In this document: piece after piece, positions 18,020 to 25,789 of the stretch
Numbering within the stretch: position 1 is the stretch's first letter
How the letters are laid out: each line of letters opens with the position of its first letter
Virus record (IMG/VR): IMGVR_UViG_3300004770_000076
Span: 1-29,563 of that record
Source: a virus
DNA length: 29,563 bases
Reading direction: 5' to 3' (one strand)
Position numbers and translations under genes: made by a program
Notes under the pieces: generated by a model
What the model saw: only the letters and a program-made list of their open reading frames with translations
Told to the model about the DNA's origin: nothing
Databases searched by the model: none

Positions 18020-20956
18020 TTAAGATGCTTCCACGGAAGGCGCATCGTCTTCTTCTCTTCTTGAGATTTTCATAACTGCCACACGCATTTGCGGGCCATT
18101 GGTCTTGGACATCAAGTCCTTCTTGGGGAGATACGCCACAGAGTACTGGCGCTCCATCTGCTTCTTAAAGTCCGCGTAACCAAAGCTCATGGAAGAACAG
18201 AATGATCGGAGCAAGCGCTCTTCAATATAGAAGTCCTTGCACCCTGCGGTAATGCCGTTTTCCACACGCCCCATCACGCTAGACTTGGTGGTTGATCTGT
18301 CGATTGCAGAACCATCCCCCATATACGATGCGGCTTTCTCTCCATAGTTAACAACCACAAACTTACCCCAAAACTCCCTGATGAAGCCGTTGAGCACATC
18401 CTCGGCTGTTCGCTTATTGCCTTTGATGTTAGCGCGCATATATTCAATGCGCTTGTGTAAAGAGTTGATGATCGCATCCATTGGAAACTCTGCGATGCCC
18501 GCGTGCTTAGTGTTCATAGTAATACCCGCCGCAATGATTGTCCCAATACCCGCCATCCAAAAGCGCTCGTCGTTTGATGCTTTGAACTCCACGTACATAT
18601 TACGCACACACTCTGGTACCAGCTTGGCTAAATAGGGCGTATTGTCCACCATGTACTGCACAAGCGCATCCCCTGCCACAGCGTAATTGTTGGCTAAAGA
18701 CTTAAGTATCTCGATCTCTGACGGCTCCCAAGTCAGCTCTTCATCCATCACAAACTCGATTAAACGCCGTAATTCACCTTCAGCCGAGTGTTTTCTCTCG
18801 CCCGTCAGCTTGTCCACAATGTGCGTGTTTGAGGACATGATCGCATTGGTCATCCATGTGGACAAGTTGATGCGCTCTTTATTCGAGCCCGACTCCATGC
18901 GCTCTTTACCACGGCCTTCAGTCATGTCCAATAAAAACTCAGGAAACCATTCAAAGTCATTTCTGTTCTTGGAAGTAATCTCGTCTGTTATCAATGGGCA
19001 ATTGTTGAGTAGTCCAAGTCGCTGTTGCATGGCCACGGGAGAAGTCCCTTTACCTGTACGATAGTGCACAGGGTGACCCCAAATAGAAGCCGCGCCTTCA
19101 AGAGCAAGTGACTTACCTGTCCCCGACTCAGTGCTTCCGCAATGATACGTAAGACCATAAAACCCCGTAAACCGCATGAGGGGAGCGCCTGCACCCGCAA
19201 GAATGACCGCAAGGTGGTCATACATTTTCTTTCGTATAAAGAGGTTAATAACTTCACGCCAGTTCTCTAGCGTGCCTGTGGGTTGTGTATTGGCTACGAT
19301 ATTCTCTAAGCCGGGCATGGGCACGGGTACTGGCTCGCTGTCCTTAGAATATATCTTACCTGCAAACACAAAACTTTCATCAGCTTGCCAACCATAGCTT
19401 GATGGAACATCGATGGGGGATTTTTCTGTACTCATTTTTTCTACGCACGCCCTTATGTAAGCCGCTAAATTGTTATCGTTACCTGCACCAAAAGCGGCCA
19501 CAATGTTTTGGCTCGCCAATGATTTGACTGTCTCATCCTTGCTTACCACCGCCTTCTGCGGTAGTGTGACTGTCTGCGCGCCATTGGTACGCAAGGCAAG
19601 CATATGGACTGTGTGTTCGCCTGCGTTATGCAAGATGTCTACGGGAAACAAGTCGTACGGCAGTATCATCACTTGTCTCACCATTTTGTTGCCGTGTGCA
19701 TCTTCGTCTTCTTTTTCCATGAACACGCCACCCCTAACGCCATACGCGTAGCCTCTTGGGGTTTCGGGTCTCTGTACTTTGGTTGTCTCCTCTTTACCAT
19801 TTGTTACCGCGGTGAGTTCAATTGTTTTCTCAGTGGTGGTCACCGCTGTGGATCGCCCCAAGATTAAGGGGTTGGTGATCTTACCCCAGTGAATACAACT
19901 TGGACATACCCCCGGGTTTTCACCATCTAACTTAGTGCATGGATATGGGCCTTTGATTTGGCTTAACTTCTCGTGCATTCTGTCGTGTGAGTACGGGTGC
20001 ATATCACTCAACCAGATTGCTGCCCTTGCGCCATCATCACACTTCTGTGCAAGACTTAACAAACCACGCCACAAAGGTTCCATGCCATCATCACTAGCGT
20101 TGTTAACATAATGGTCGAGTTGATTACACCCGCCACCCTGCGCAGTCAGCTTAATGATTTTGCCAAACTTAGTGCTTGAGTTCTCAAAGAGTTTGACACT
20201 GGTCGCCCCCACGGGAGCAACGCCAGGCAGTACCAACGAGGTGCTCGGCTTTGTCTTGGGCAAAGTTTCATACGCCGTGCCTACTAGCTTTTGGGTTATC
20301 AGCGCCCTGAAGTCTTCAAAGTCAAAGAAGTCGCCCTCGTTCTTGAAACGCACGTTAGTCACCTCTCGTACGCGCTTGTCACCCTTGACGCCGTTGTTGA
20401 GCGTATCAGGCACACGCAGTACACGAGACGCATCTCCCGTCACCGTTGGATCAATGGCTAGCTTGTGTTGAAAGCACAAGCGCTTGAAGCCTTGGGCTAC
20501 GGGTTCCCACTCTGATTTGGGCACAGCTTCTTTCAAAGGCCAGTAAGCGTGAACGCCACCGCCCGATGCCACTAGCCAAGGGCTACCCATGTCACTCAGC
20601 CCAATCACATCGCAAAAATCAATGATTGCTTTAGCCGCCGCTTGCGCATTGGGGTAAGCCTTCTCTTTGATAATGCCCTGCTCGTTGGGCAAGTCCTTGG
20701 GATGATTACAGTCTACGTCAATGGCAACACACTTGACCATTTGTACATTAGTTTGAACGCGTTTCTTCTCGCTACCAAATGTACCAAGGGCAAAGTAAAT
20801 GTCGTAGTTGCGGTTTTTCCATGTGTCCAGTTTTTCTTGCGCTTCTTCTAATGTGTCAACATAGAAGTGTTCTTTTTTCTTGGTGAGTTCTACCACGCAA
20901 TAGCGTCCGTTACCCGGTGGCGGTAGAACCGCCGCCATAAACTCTAGCGGTTCCAT
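18020..20956 (-). CDS. Primase-helicase (archaeo-eukaryotic primase plus DUF927-like helicase)
   Basis: This 978-residue protein probably makes primers and unwinds the replication fork. Residues 70-185 carry archaeo-eukaryotic primase motifs: IDVD (Asp80, Asp82), SGGGVHAYWP (Ser131, His136) and GDASRVLRVPDT (Asp175, Arg178). A cysteine cluster follows (Cys340, Cys351, Cys354, with Cys277 and Cys306 upstream) that may bind zinc or an iron-sulfur cluster. The C-terminal half is a P-loop ATPase: Walker A GSTESGTGKS (607-616) and Walker B LITDE (655-659), in the DUF927 style. AAAGGA lies just before the chosen ATG; another ATG 4 nt upstream is out of frame. It is the last gene of the minus-strand unit. 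Confidence 0.85.
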   Translation of the reverse strand: MEPLEFMAAVLPPPGNGRYCVVELTKKKEHFYVDTLEEAQEKLDTWKNRNYDIYFALGTFGSEKKRVQTNVQMVKCVAIDVDCNHPKDLPNEQGIIKEKAYPNAQAAAKAIIDFCDVIGLSDMGSPWLVASGGGVHAYWPLKEAVPKSEWEPVAQGFKRLCFQHKLAIDPTVTGDASRVLRVPDTLNNGVKGDKRVREVTNVRFKNEGDFFDFEDFRALITQKLVGTAYETLPKTKPSTSLVLPGVAPVGATSVKLFENSSTKFGKIIKLTAQGGGCNQLDHYVNNASDDGMEPLWRGLLSLAQKCDDGARAAIWLSDMHPYSHDRMHEKLSQIKGPYPCTKLDGENPGVCPSCIHWGKITNPLILGRSTAVTTTEKTIELTAVTNGKEETTKVQRPETPRGYAYGVRGGVFMEKEDEDAHGNKMVRQVMILPYDLFPVDILHNAGEHTVHMLALRTNGAQTVTLPQKAVVSKDETVKSLASQNIVAAFGAGNDNNLAAYIRACVEKMSTEKSPIDVPSSYGWQADESFVFAGKIYSKDSEPVPVPMPGLENIVANTQPTGTLENWREVINLFIRKKMYDHLAVILAGAGAPLMRFTGFYGLTYHCGSTESGTGKSLALEGAASIWGHPVHYRTGKGTSPVAMQQRLGLLNNCPLITDEITSKNRNDFEWFPEFLLDMTEGRGKERMESGSNKERINLSTWMTNAIMSSNTHIVDKLTGERKHSAEGELRRLIEFVMDEELTWEPSEIEILKSLANNYAVAGDALVQYMVDNTPYLAKLVPECVRNMYVEFKASNDERFWMAGIGTIIAAGITMNTKHAGIAEFPMDAIINSLHKRIEYMRANIKGNKRTAEDVLNGFIREFWGKFVVVNYGEKAASYMGDGSAIDRSTTKSSVMGRVENGITAGCKDFYIEERLLRSFCSSMSFGYADFKKQMERQYSVAYLPKKDLMSKTNGPQMRVAVMKISRREEDDAPSVEAS

Positions 20957-20971
20957 TCATTTCCTTTGGGG

Positions 20972-21157
20972 TTATTTGAAAAGGTCTAGCTGACCTTCTT
21001 GGGGATAAGGCACTGCTTGCTGTACATCCGCTTGAATAAAGCGTTTGAGTAGCTCTTCTTGGTAGTTGACGGGCATACCATTGGGCGAGTGCAACAGGCT
21101 TTCTCCGTGCCTGATTAGTTCTTGGTTACTGAGGGATCGAGGTTGTATTCCTGACAT
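20972..21157 (-). CDS. Small protein ending in a sliding-clamp-binding motif
   Basis: I chose the ATG at 21157 (61 residues) because GGAG lies about 7 nt upstream; an ATG at 21169 would add four residues. The gene overlaps the HTH gene by 43 nt in another frame. The body is a short helical domain (SNQELIRHGESLL, NYQEELLKRFIQAD). The last residues, GQLDLFK, contain QLDLF, an exact match to the bacterial beta-clamp-binding consensus QL[SD]LF, at an exposed C-terminus. This predicts binding to host DnaN, either to bring a partner to the clamp or to block host proteins. The body family is not recognised. It precedes the primase gene by 15 nt. Confidence 0.65.
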   Translation of the reverse strand: MSGIQPRSLSNQELIRHGESLLHSPNGMPVNYQEELLKRFIQADVQQAVPYPQEGQLDLFK

Positions 21158-21408
21158 ATTCTTCTCCATGCTTCGTCTGCTGTTTTTGAGCTAGACATAA
21201 TTTTTGTTAAAAGTTCTACCCTGTTTTGATACGCAACAAAGACATCCTTACCTTCAAACCAGTTGTACACAGTTTGTCGGGTGACTCCAAGCACATATGC
21301 AATTTTTGTAACAGGAAAGTCCAAATGAATAGCCCAACGCCCAAGAGTACTCCCAAGAGTTTTAGGCGACTGGGCTACAAGATTTACAATTTTGTCTGAG
21401 TACGGCAT
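21115..21408 (-). CDS. Helix-turn-helix DNA-binding protein
   Basis: The product has 97 residues. Residues 31-54 (FPVTKIAYVLGVTRQTVYNWFEGK) form a clear helix-turn-helix of Cro/XRE or resolvase type: IAYVLGV is the first helix, TRQTVYNWF the recognition helix. The rest is helical. It is likely a phage transcription regulator or replication accessory factor acting on nearby DNA. The 152-nt gap upstream of its ATG (21409-21560) is the longest clear gap in the minus block besides the convergence zone and could hold its control sites. The 3' end overlaps the clamp-motif gene by 43 nt. Confidence 0.75.
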   Translation of the reverse strand: MPYSDKIVNLVAQSPKTLGSTLGRWAIHLDFPVTKIAYVLGVTRQTVYNWFEGKDVFVAYQNRVELLTKIMSSSKTADEAWRRICQEYNLDPSVTKN

Positions 21409-21425
21409 TGTTCTACTTTAAAGGC

Positions 21426-21551
21426 GGGGGTAACGTGGTCATCAAACCAGAGGAAACGCAATCGTGGATGTGTGAGCGAAAGGTTAACGAGATGCAAAAA
21501 TTCAAAGAAAAACACCCCGACCCACGCATTGCGACCGCTCCTGTTACCCCC
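21426..21551. repeat. Nine-bp inverted repeat 108 nt apart
   Basis: GGGGGTAAC (21426-21434) and GTTACCCCC (21543-21551) are perfect inverted copies. They flank the 39-codon plus-strand frame almost exactly, and one arm lies 18 nt upstream of the HTH gene start. They could be operator half-sites for the HTH protein or form an RNA stem. Confidence 0.4.
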
Positions 21552-21554
21552 TAA
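21435..21554 (+). CDS. Possible 39-residue opposite-strand gene
   Basis: In the gap between two minus-strand genes a GTG at 21435 opens a 39-residue plus-strand frame, highly charged and protein-like (IKPEETQSWMCERKVNEMQKFKEKHPDPRIATAPVTP). GGCGGGGG lies just before the start and could act as a ribosome site. It stops at TAA 21552-21554, just short of the converging gene end at 21561. The frame starts immediately after one arm of a 9-bp inverted repeat and ends just after the other. It could be a real mini-gene read against the operon; no homologue is recognised. Confidence 0.35.
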   Translation: MVIKPEETQSWMCERKVNEMQKFKEKHPDPRIATAPVTP

Positions 21555-21560
21555 ACTTAT

Positions 21561-22505
21561 TTACTCATCGTCCCAATCAGACACGATGTCCGCGAGCTTG
21601 CTCTTCTTTGCAGGCACAGCGCTTGGCTTGGCCGTTTCCTTGCGGACTTCAGGCTCTTCGTCAGCTTCAGCAGTGGGCTCAACACGGGGTTTCTTCGCGG
21701 CCTTGGGCACGGGTAGTTCCTCGGCTTCAGCTTCAACGACAAGCGGTGTACCTGCAAGCGCTAGAGGTTTGCCCTTCACGCCATCAGCTTGGGCAACAGT
21801 CATGTTGACTGCGGCTTCAGCTTCCTTGGTGTTGCCCTTGGCTTTGCCCAACTCATACTCAACCTGAGTCAACCAACGCGTTGGGGAGAACAACAACTTG
21901 GGACTCTCGGCTTTGGTGTCGAACTTCATGCGAGTGACAACCATCTCCACGTTGACGGGTGGGGATGCCAATGCCAAGTGGCGAACATACGCTTGGAGCG
22001 CACGCTTGTCGCCGTCTTCCTTACCGAAGATCGATGTGGCGGGCAGAGTTAACTGCAACACATCATCGGGATTATCGGCAAGCACTACAGCCAAGCGCTG
22101 TTGGTAACGGCAAGCACGGCTATTACCCTGCCCCGATCCGGCTACGTTGTTCTTACAAGTCATGCAAGACACGGCTTGCTTTGCGCTTGCTGTTGCGTCA
22201 GGTGTCTCACCATCGTTAGACCAACAATCGGGGCCTGTGATATTTTCCGCATCGTAAGACTTGGCATAGTACACACGGCTCACCTTTGGGGCGGCTTTGA
22301 TAATGATGACATCGAGGTGGCGCTCATCGATAGAGGCCATCTCCTTACCACCTGCAACTAAGCGAAAGACTCCACCCTTGATCGAGATGCGCTTCGTGGT
22401 ATTACCCAAAGCACCGCCCAGTAGGGCGCGTGAAGTTTCAGATAGCTCGCCTGATTGAGCGAACGCGGGGGCTTGGGAGGGGTTGAAAAGAGCTACATTG
22501 CTCAT
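21561..22505 (-). CDS. Putative single-stranded DNA-binding protein with zinc motif
   Basis: This 314-residue protein has an N-terminal and middle beta-rich region (about 38-220). Four cysteines there (Cys94, Cys114, Cys117, Cys132) look like a zinc site. A Pro/Ala/Glu/Lys linker (about 245-300) and a sharply acidic C-terminus, SDWDDE, follow. The OB-like core plus disordered linker plus acidic tip is the usual plan of phage ssDNA-binding proteins (T7 gp2.5, T4 gp32), where the tip contacts polymerase and helicase. Position inside the replication block agrees. The fold was not verified, so this is inference from layout. AAGGAA lies before the ATG. Confidence 0.5.
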   Translation of the reverse strand: MSNVALFNPSQAPAFAQSGELSETSRALLGGALGNTTKRISIKGGVFRLVAGGKEMASIDERHLDVIIIKAAPKVSRVYYAKSYDAENITGPDCWSNDGETPDATASAKQAVSCMTCKNNVAGSGQGNSRACRYQQRLAVVLADNPDDVLQLTLPATSIFGKEDGDKRALQAYVRHLALASPPVNVEMVVTRMKFDTKAESPKLLFSPTRWLTQVEYELGKAKGNTKEAEAAVNMTVAQADGVKGKPLALAGTPLVVEAEAEELPVPKAAKKPRVEPTAEADEEPEVRKETAKPSAVPAKKSKLADIVSDWDDE

Positions 22506-22514
22506 GGTGTTTCC

Positions 22515-22925
22515 TTAGTTGGTGGGTTTAGTTACGCGTATCTCAAACTCTGACATAGAGTTCAAGCCCGGGGGAACGAGACCCGGGTTCTCGTCGATAA
22601 ACTTGGCCATGTTAGCCTGTGCGATGCGCTTCTCAAGCAAGTCCACGACTTCATGCTCAACGACAAAGCGTTTGAATGAGTCCCAGTCCTGTGTTGAATA
22701 GCGCGTCTTGGTCACAAGGCTTACTGTACCAAAGCTCGTCTTAACAGATGTCTGCCCGTTGGCTTTCATCTGATCCTTTAGCGCAAACTTGATTTGCTCT
22801 TGCTGTGCTTTGAGTTCTTCAAGTTGCGTATCATACGCCTGTGTAAGCGTATCCATGTGTTCTTTTATCTTGCGATAAATCTTGGTCAGTTTGTCGAAAG
22901 GTACTTCACTTAAATCAGTTTCCAT
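22515..22925 (-). CDS. Hypothetical coiled-coil protein of the replication block
   Basis: The product has 136 residues. Residues 8-55 form a predicted coiled coil (KLTKIYRKIKEHMDTLTQAYDTQLEELKAQQEQIKFALKDQMKANG). A compact domain follows (SVKTSFGTVSLVTKTRYSTQDWDSFKRFVVEH, about 59-91), and the C-terminus ends PGLVPPGLNSMSEFEIRVTKPTN. This plan (N-terminal coil, then a small beta-alpha unit) recurs in environmental phages next to ssDNA-binding proteins, but I know no function. GGAG lies 8 nt before the ATG. It is the first gene after a candidate promoter and is followed 9 nt later by the putative ssDNA-binding gene, so the two are probably co-translated. Confidence 0.65.
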   Translation of the reverse strand: METDLSEVPFDKLTKIYRKIKEHMDTLTQAYDTQLEELKAQQEQIKFALKDQMKANGQTSVKTSFGTVSLVTKTRYSTQDWDSFKRFVVEHEVVDLLEKRIAQANMAKFIDENPGLVPPGLNSMSEFEIRVTKPTN

Positions 22926-22964
22926 TTACTTCTCCGTTTGTTGTTATTGTCAAGTGTTAGACAT

Positions 22965-22992
22965 TGTATATTAAATTTTTGCTACATGGCAA
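22965..22992 (-). promoter_or_regulatory. Candidate sigma-70 promoter for the second minus-strand unit
   Basis: On the minus strand TTGCCA (22987-22992) and TATACA (22965-22970) are separated by 16 nt, four or more matches each to -35 and -10 consensus. They sit in an AT-rich 74-nt gap between the helicase stop and the gene at 22925. The -35 lies inside an imperfect palindrome TTGCCATGTAGCAA that could be an operator. A further TTGACA (22947-22952 region) lies closer to the gene but lacks a -10. Confidence 0.4.
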
Positions 22993-22999
22993 CCCCTTT

Positions 23000-24559
23000 T
23001 TAATATTTAATTTCGTTCTCGAACATCTGGGTGATAAGTAAGTTATCACTCACCTTGGCACTCAAAGCCTTGAACATCTTCTTCTCAATGGGCGAGCCCT
23101 CGATGTGGATCACCGTGACCTTATCCGAGTCTTGCCCCTTGCGATCAGCCCGCGCTATGGCCTGTGTGTACTGCTCCACGCTCATCAATGGGCCATAGAA
23201 CACCACTGTATCCGCTCTCGTTAATGTGATCCCGTGTGCCGTGGCTTGGGGTTGCATAACAAGTACCCTAGGGTTTTCCTCATTCTGGAATCTCCTAATG
23301 ATGTCCGAGCGTTTAGGTGGGGATACCGCGCCATTGATGAACTCTGCGGCAATACCGCGCTTGAGCAAGTGCGCATGGATTGTGGATATCGTTGAGCGGA
23401 ACATGGCAAACACAATGACTTTGCGATCCGTCTCTTCGAGTATCTCTTCCAACACACCGAGCCTTGGCGCAGAGTCAAACTCCACCACTTCGTTGTCATC
23501 GGTATAAGCCGCACCGCAACTGATCTGCAAGAGCTTACTCACAGCAACCGCCGCATTGACTGCGCTGATCGTCTCGCCTGCGGCTTGCACAAGCATCTGC
23601 TCTTTAAGCAGGTTGTAGTACTTGGCTTGCTGTGGGGTGAGCGGTACTTCGCGGGTCATGGTGAGCACTGGCGGTAAGTCCAAGCATTGATCCTTGGTGA
23701 ACCTGATTGCAGGTTGTAGCGCTTCATGCACTACGTCTTTGGCTTCGGGCTTTGGAGCCCACTTGTACATGGTCATCTTGTTCATAACCTTGTCACGCCA
23801 ACCCGTATAGAACATCGGCACGCCCGTGGGATTCACGAGCTTGGCAAGTCCATACGCATCCACAGGCGACTGTGCGGCGGGTGTCCCCGTCATCATCCAC
23901 AAGTGTGTGTCGGGCTTGATGATTGACTTCAATGCCTTCCACCGCTTGGTGGTCACCGTCTTGTAGGCGTTAGCCTCATCCACGATCACAAGATCAAAGC
24001 GCCCATCATTGTTAACCTCATTGGCAATCAGATTCAAACCATCGTAGTTTGTGATGACGAACTCATAGTTCTGCTGAATCATCTCGATCCTGCGGGTAGC
24101 CTGCGCATGGTGCGCGACAACGGCAGAGCGATGGATAACACTGTTGTTCAAGTCTGATAACCATGCAGCTTGCATGATGGATAGGGGGCAGAGAATCAAG
24201 CAACGCCTGACATCCCCACGATTCATCAAGTAGTCAGCCGCCCATAGTGCGGATAGCGTCTTGCCTGTGCCCGGCTCGGAGAATACAAACGCACGTTTGT
24301 GCATGGTCAAGAACGCAGAGGTTTCAACCTGATGCGCCATTGGTTTGAATCGACCCGGCCATGTGTAGCGCCTAGTGATGGGCGAGGGTACGTCTTTGAC
24401 ACCTAAGTTTCTTAGAACGCGACACTCATCCAACCCCCAGTACACCGCCACCTCGTACCCATCATCTAGCTCAAAGACCTTGTGTTTTGGAATGATGCTG
24501 TATTTGGCTGGGTTTCTTGTGCGGAACACCAGAGCTTTATCTTCCACAATTTGCATCAT
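23000..24559 (-). CDS. SNF2-type DNA helicase/translocase
   Basis: This 519-residue superfamily 2 ATPase has a Q-like motif (KPMAHQVE, 72-79), Walker A EPGTGKT (95-101), motif Ia (LILCPLSIM, 121-129) and Walker B VIVDEAN (191-197). DEAN replaces the usual DEAH. Motif III is MMTGTPA, and motif VI QAIARADRKGQ lies near residue 470. Motif V/VI spacing and the final RxGQ-like element place it in the SNF2 group, as in phage helicases that assist replication or recombination. Two consecutive ATGs at 24559 and 24556 give Met-Met; the first overlaps the stop of the HNH gene as ATGA. It ends the first minus-strand unit before a promoter-like gap. Confidence 0.88.
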   Translation of the reverse strand: MMQIVEDKALVFRTRNPAKYSIIPKHKVFELDDGYEVAVYWGLDECRVLRNLGVKDVPSPITRRYTWPGRFKPMAHQVETSAFLTMHKRAFVFSEPGTGKTLSALWAADYLMNRGDVRRCLILCPLSIMQAAWLSDLNNSVIHRSAVVAHHAQATRRIEMIQQNYEFVITNYDGLNLIANEVNNDGRFDLVIVDEANAYKTVTTKRWKALKSIIKPDTHLWMMTGTPAAQSPVDAYGLAKLVNPTGVPMFYTGWRDKVMNKMTMYKWAPKPEAKDVVHEALQPAIRFTKDQCLDLPPVLTMTREVPLTPQQAKYYNLLKEQMLVQAAGETISAVNAAVAVSKLLQISCGAAYTDDNEVVEFDSAPRLGVLEEILEETDRKVIVFAMFRSTISTIHAHLLKRGIAAEFINGAVSPPKRSDIIRRFQNEENPRVLVMQPQATAHGITLTRADTVVFYGPLMSVEQYTQAIARADRKGQDSDKVTVIHIEGSPIEKKMFKALSAKVSDNLLITQMFENEIKY

Positions 24560-24792
24560 TTATTGTCGCCCTGATTGGCGCTCTTGGCTCTTAGTCTCAA
24601 GTTGCCAGGCACAGTCTTACCACCTGCGCGCAGGGGTTTGATGTGGTCAATGTCTTTGCCCTTGCGGTCAATCTTCTCCTTGTCGTAGAGTTGTCTTGCT
24701 TTTTGGCGCTCGATCTGATCGGCTGTCTCGCCACTTTTCTTTTGCAATTTGTATGCGTGCTTGTAGTCACGCTTGCCGTTAACTTGCGTCAT
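24556..24792 (-). CDS. Small HNH-type endonuclease-like protein
   Basis: This 78-residue protein has a highly charged N-terminus (KRDYKHAYKLQKKSG). The C-terminal half then carries KGKDIDHIKPLRAGGKTVPGNLRL (about 44-67), the beta-beta-alpha HNH core: Asp-His-Ile, Asn63 and a final AsnQ. The third HNH His position is taken by an uncertain residue (SANQGDNK where many relatives have NR.H), so catalysis may be weakened. Role could be DNA nicking in packaging or recombination, or a remnant homing nuclease. It is preceded by AAGGAAATAAA and coupled to the helicase by a 4-nt overlap. Confidence 0.7.
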   Translation of the reverse strand: MTQVNGKRDYKHAYKLQKKSGETADQIERQKARQLYDKEKIDRKGKDIDHIKPLRAGGKTVPGNLRLRAKSANQGDNK

Positions 24793-24801
24793 TTTATTTC
24801 C

Positions 24802-25464
24802 TTAATGTTTTGGATGATGCTCACACGTTGTCACAGGACACCACGGGCACAGGGGCGTGGGCTTTGCGTTCCATACTCCTGTAGCGTGGGCTTGTTCGAT
24901 CCGTGCAACTCGTTGGCGGTACTGCCACCACTCTCCTTCGGCTTGCTCCACCGTCATGCTGTGCTTGACCATATCTTCTTTGACTACAAACAGCAGGGCT
25001 GAGTTGACCTTTCTAATGTGGGGCATATGTGCAAAGACCATGATGGACATGAGCTTTAACTGCTCACGATCAGGGTACTTGTTATTGCCCGTCTTATAGT
25101 CCACGACCCACGCCGTCAAGTTGTCGTCATCGATGATCAGCAAGTCAGCAATCCCCCGCACCCACACATCCTTGCTAGTCCATGTGGTAGGCTTGAGGTC
25201 GGCTGTCAAGGCCATCTGATACTCACACAGCTTGCGCCCGGGCTTCTTGATCAAAGCATCCAACGTACCTTGGCTGTAACTAAACTTCTCAGGTATTGCT
25301 GTGCCGTCTTTGATAAAGTCCTCCGCCGCTTTGTGAAACTCTGTGCCGTACCGCGTAGCGTCATTCTCAACGAACGGGAAGTTCTTCAAGACTTTGACTT
25401 CGTGATACCTGCGTGAGCACCCCTCATAGTCTTTGAGGGAGCTGTGTGACCATGTGACTTTCAT
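24802..25464 (-). CDS. Cas4/AddB-like PD-(D/E)XK nuclease with iron-sulfur cysteines
   Basis: This 220-residue nuclease has RecB-family residues: His44 in TEFHKAAEDF, Asp107 in VRGIADLL, and Asp122 with Lys124 in VDYKTG. One cysteine near the N-terminus (Cys16) and three near the C-terminus (Cys206, Cys209, Cys214 in CPWCPVTTC) match the [4Fe-4S] staple of Cas4, AddB and Dna2. It likely trims DNA ends in replication or recombination. No CRISPR or cas gene lies nearby, so an adaptation role is not supported. Its start overlaps the metallopeptidase stop (TAATG) and the HNH gene follows after 9 nt. Confidence 0.83.
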   Translation of the reverse strand: MKVTWSHSSLKDYEGCSRRYHEVKVLKNFPFVENDATRYGTEFHKAAEDFIKDGTAIPEKFSYSQGTLDALIKKPGRKLCEYQMALTADLKPTTWTSKDVWVRGIADLLIIDDDNLTAWVVDYKTGNNKYPDREQLKLMSIMVFAHMPHIRKVNSALLFVVKEDMVKHSMTVEQAEGEWWQYRQRVARIEQAHATGVWNAKPTPLCPWCPVTTCEHHPKH

Positions 25465-25781
25465 TAGAACCTCGCTGATTTAATTGCTTTGGTGAGTTGC
25501 TTGGCAAACTCTGACACAAACTTCTCGTCCTTGTTCAATGATGACTGACCCATATTGTTGAGTATGGCGTGAACCAACTCGTGCCAAAATGTCTCAGTCA
25601 TCATTGCTTGGCTGTAGTTATGTCCCGTGACATTGCTCTTACGACCAAGTGTGATCCGTTGTGTTGAGTAGTCAATCATACCCATACGCCTTCGTTGTAG
25701 CATGGTTTCTACAATCTCGATGGAGTATTTCTTGTTACCAACTCTTATTGTTTTTGGTATTGGTGTTTTAGTTACTGCCAT
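25464..25781 (-). CDS. Small zinc metallopeptidase-like protein (SprT or ImmA/IrrE type)
   Basis: The product has 105 residues. The motif TFWHELVHAILNNMG holds HExxH (His67, Glu68, His71), and an acidic residue downstream (Glu86 or Glu91 in KDEKFVSEFA) could be the third zinc ligand. The N-terminal half is a small beta sheet (TIRVGNKKYSIEIVE, DYSTQRITLGR). It may cut a host or phage protein such as a repressor or DNA-bound factor, or be a non-catalytic zinc fold; the substrate is unknown. AAGGAG lies 6 nt before the ATG. It is between polymerase and nuclease genes, which points to DNA metabolism. Confidence 0.75.
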   Translation of the reverse strand: MAVTKTPIPKTIRVGNKKYSIEIVETMLQRRRMGMIDYSTQRITLGRKSNVTGHNYSQAMMTETFWHELVHAILNNMGQSSLNKDEKFVSEFAKQLTKAIKSARF

Positions 25782-25789
25782 GCTTCTCC

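Noticed and set aside
24802-25464. CRISPR-cas locus suggested by a Cas4-like nuclease
   Set aside because: No repeat array, cas1, cas2 or effector gene; the replication neighbours explain it better.
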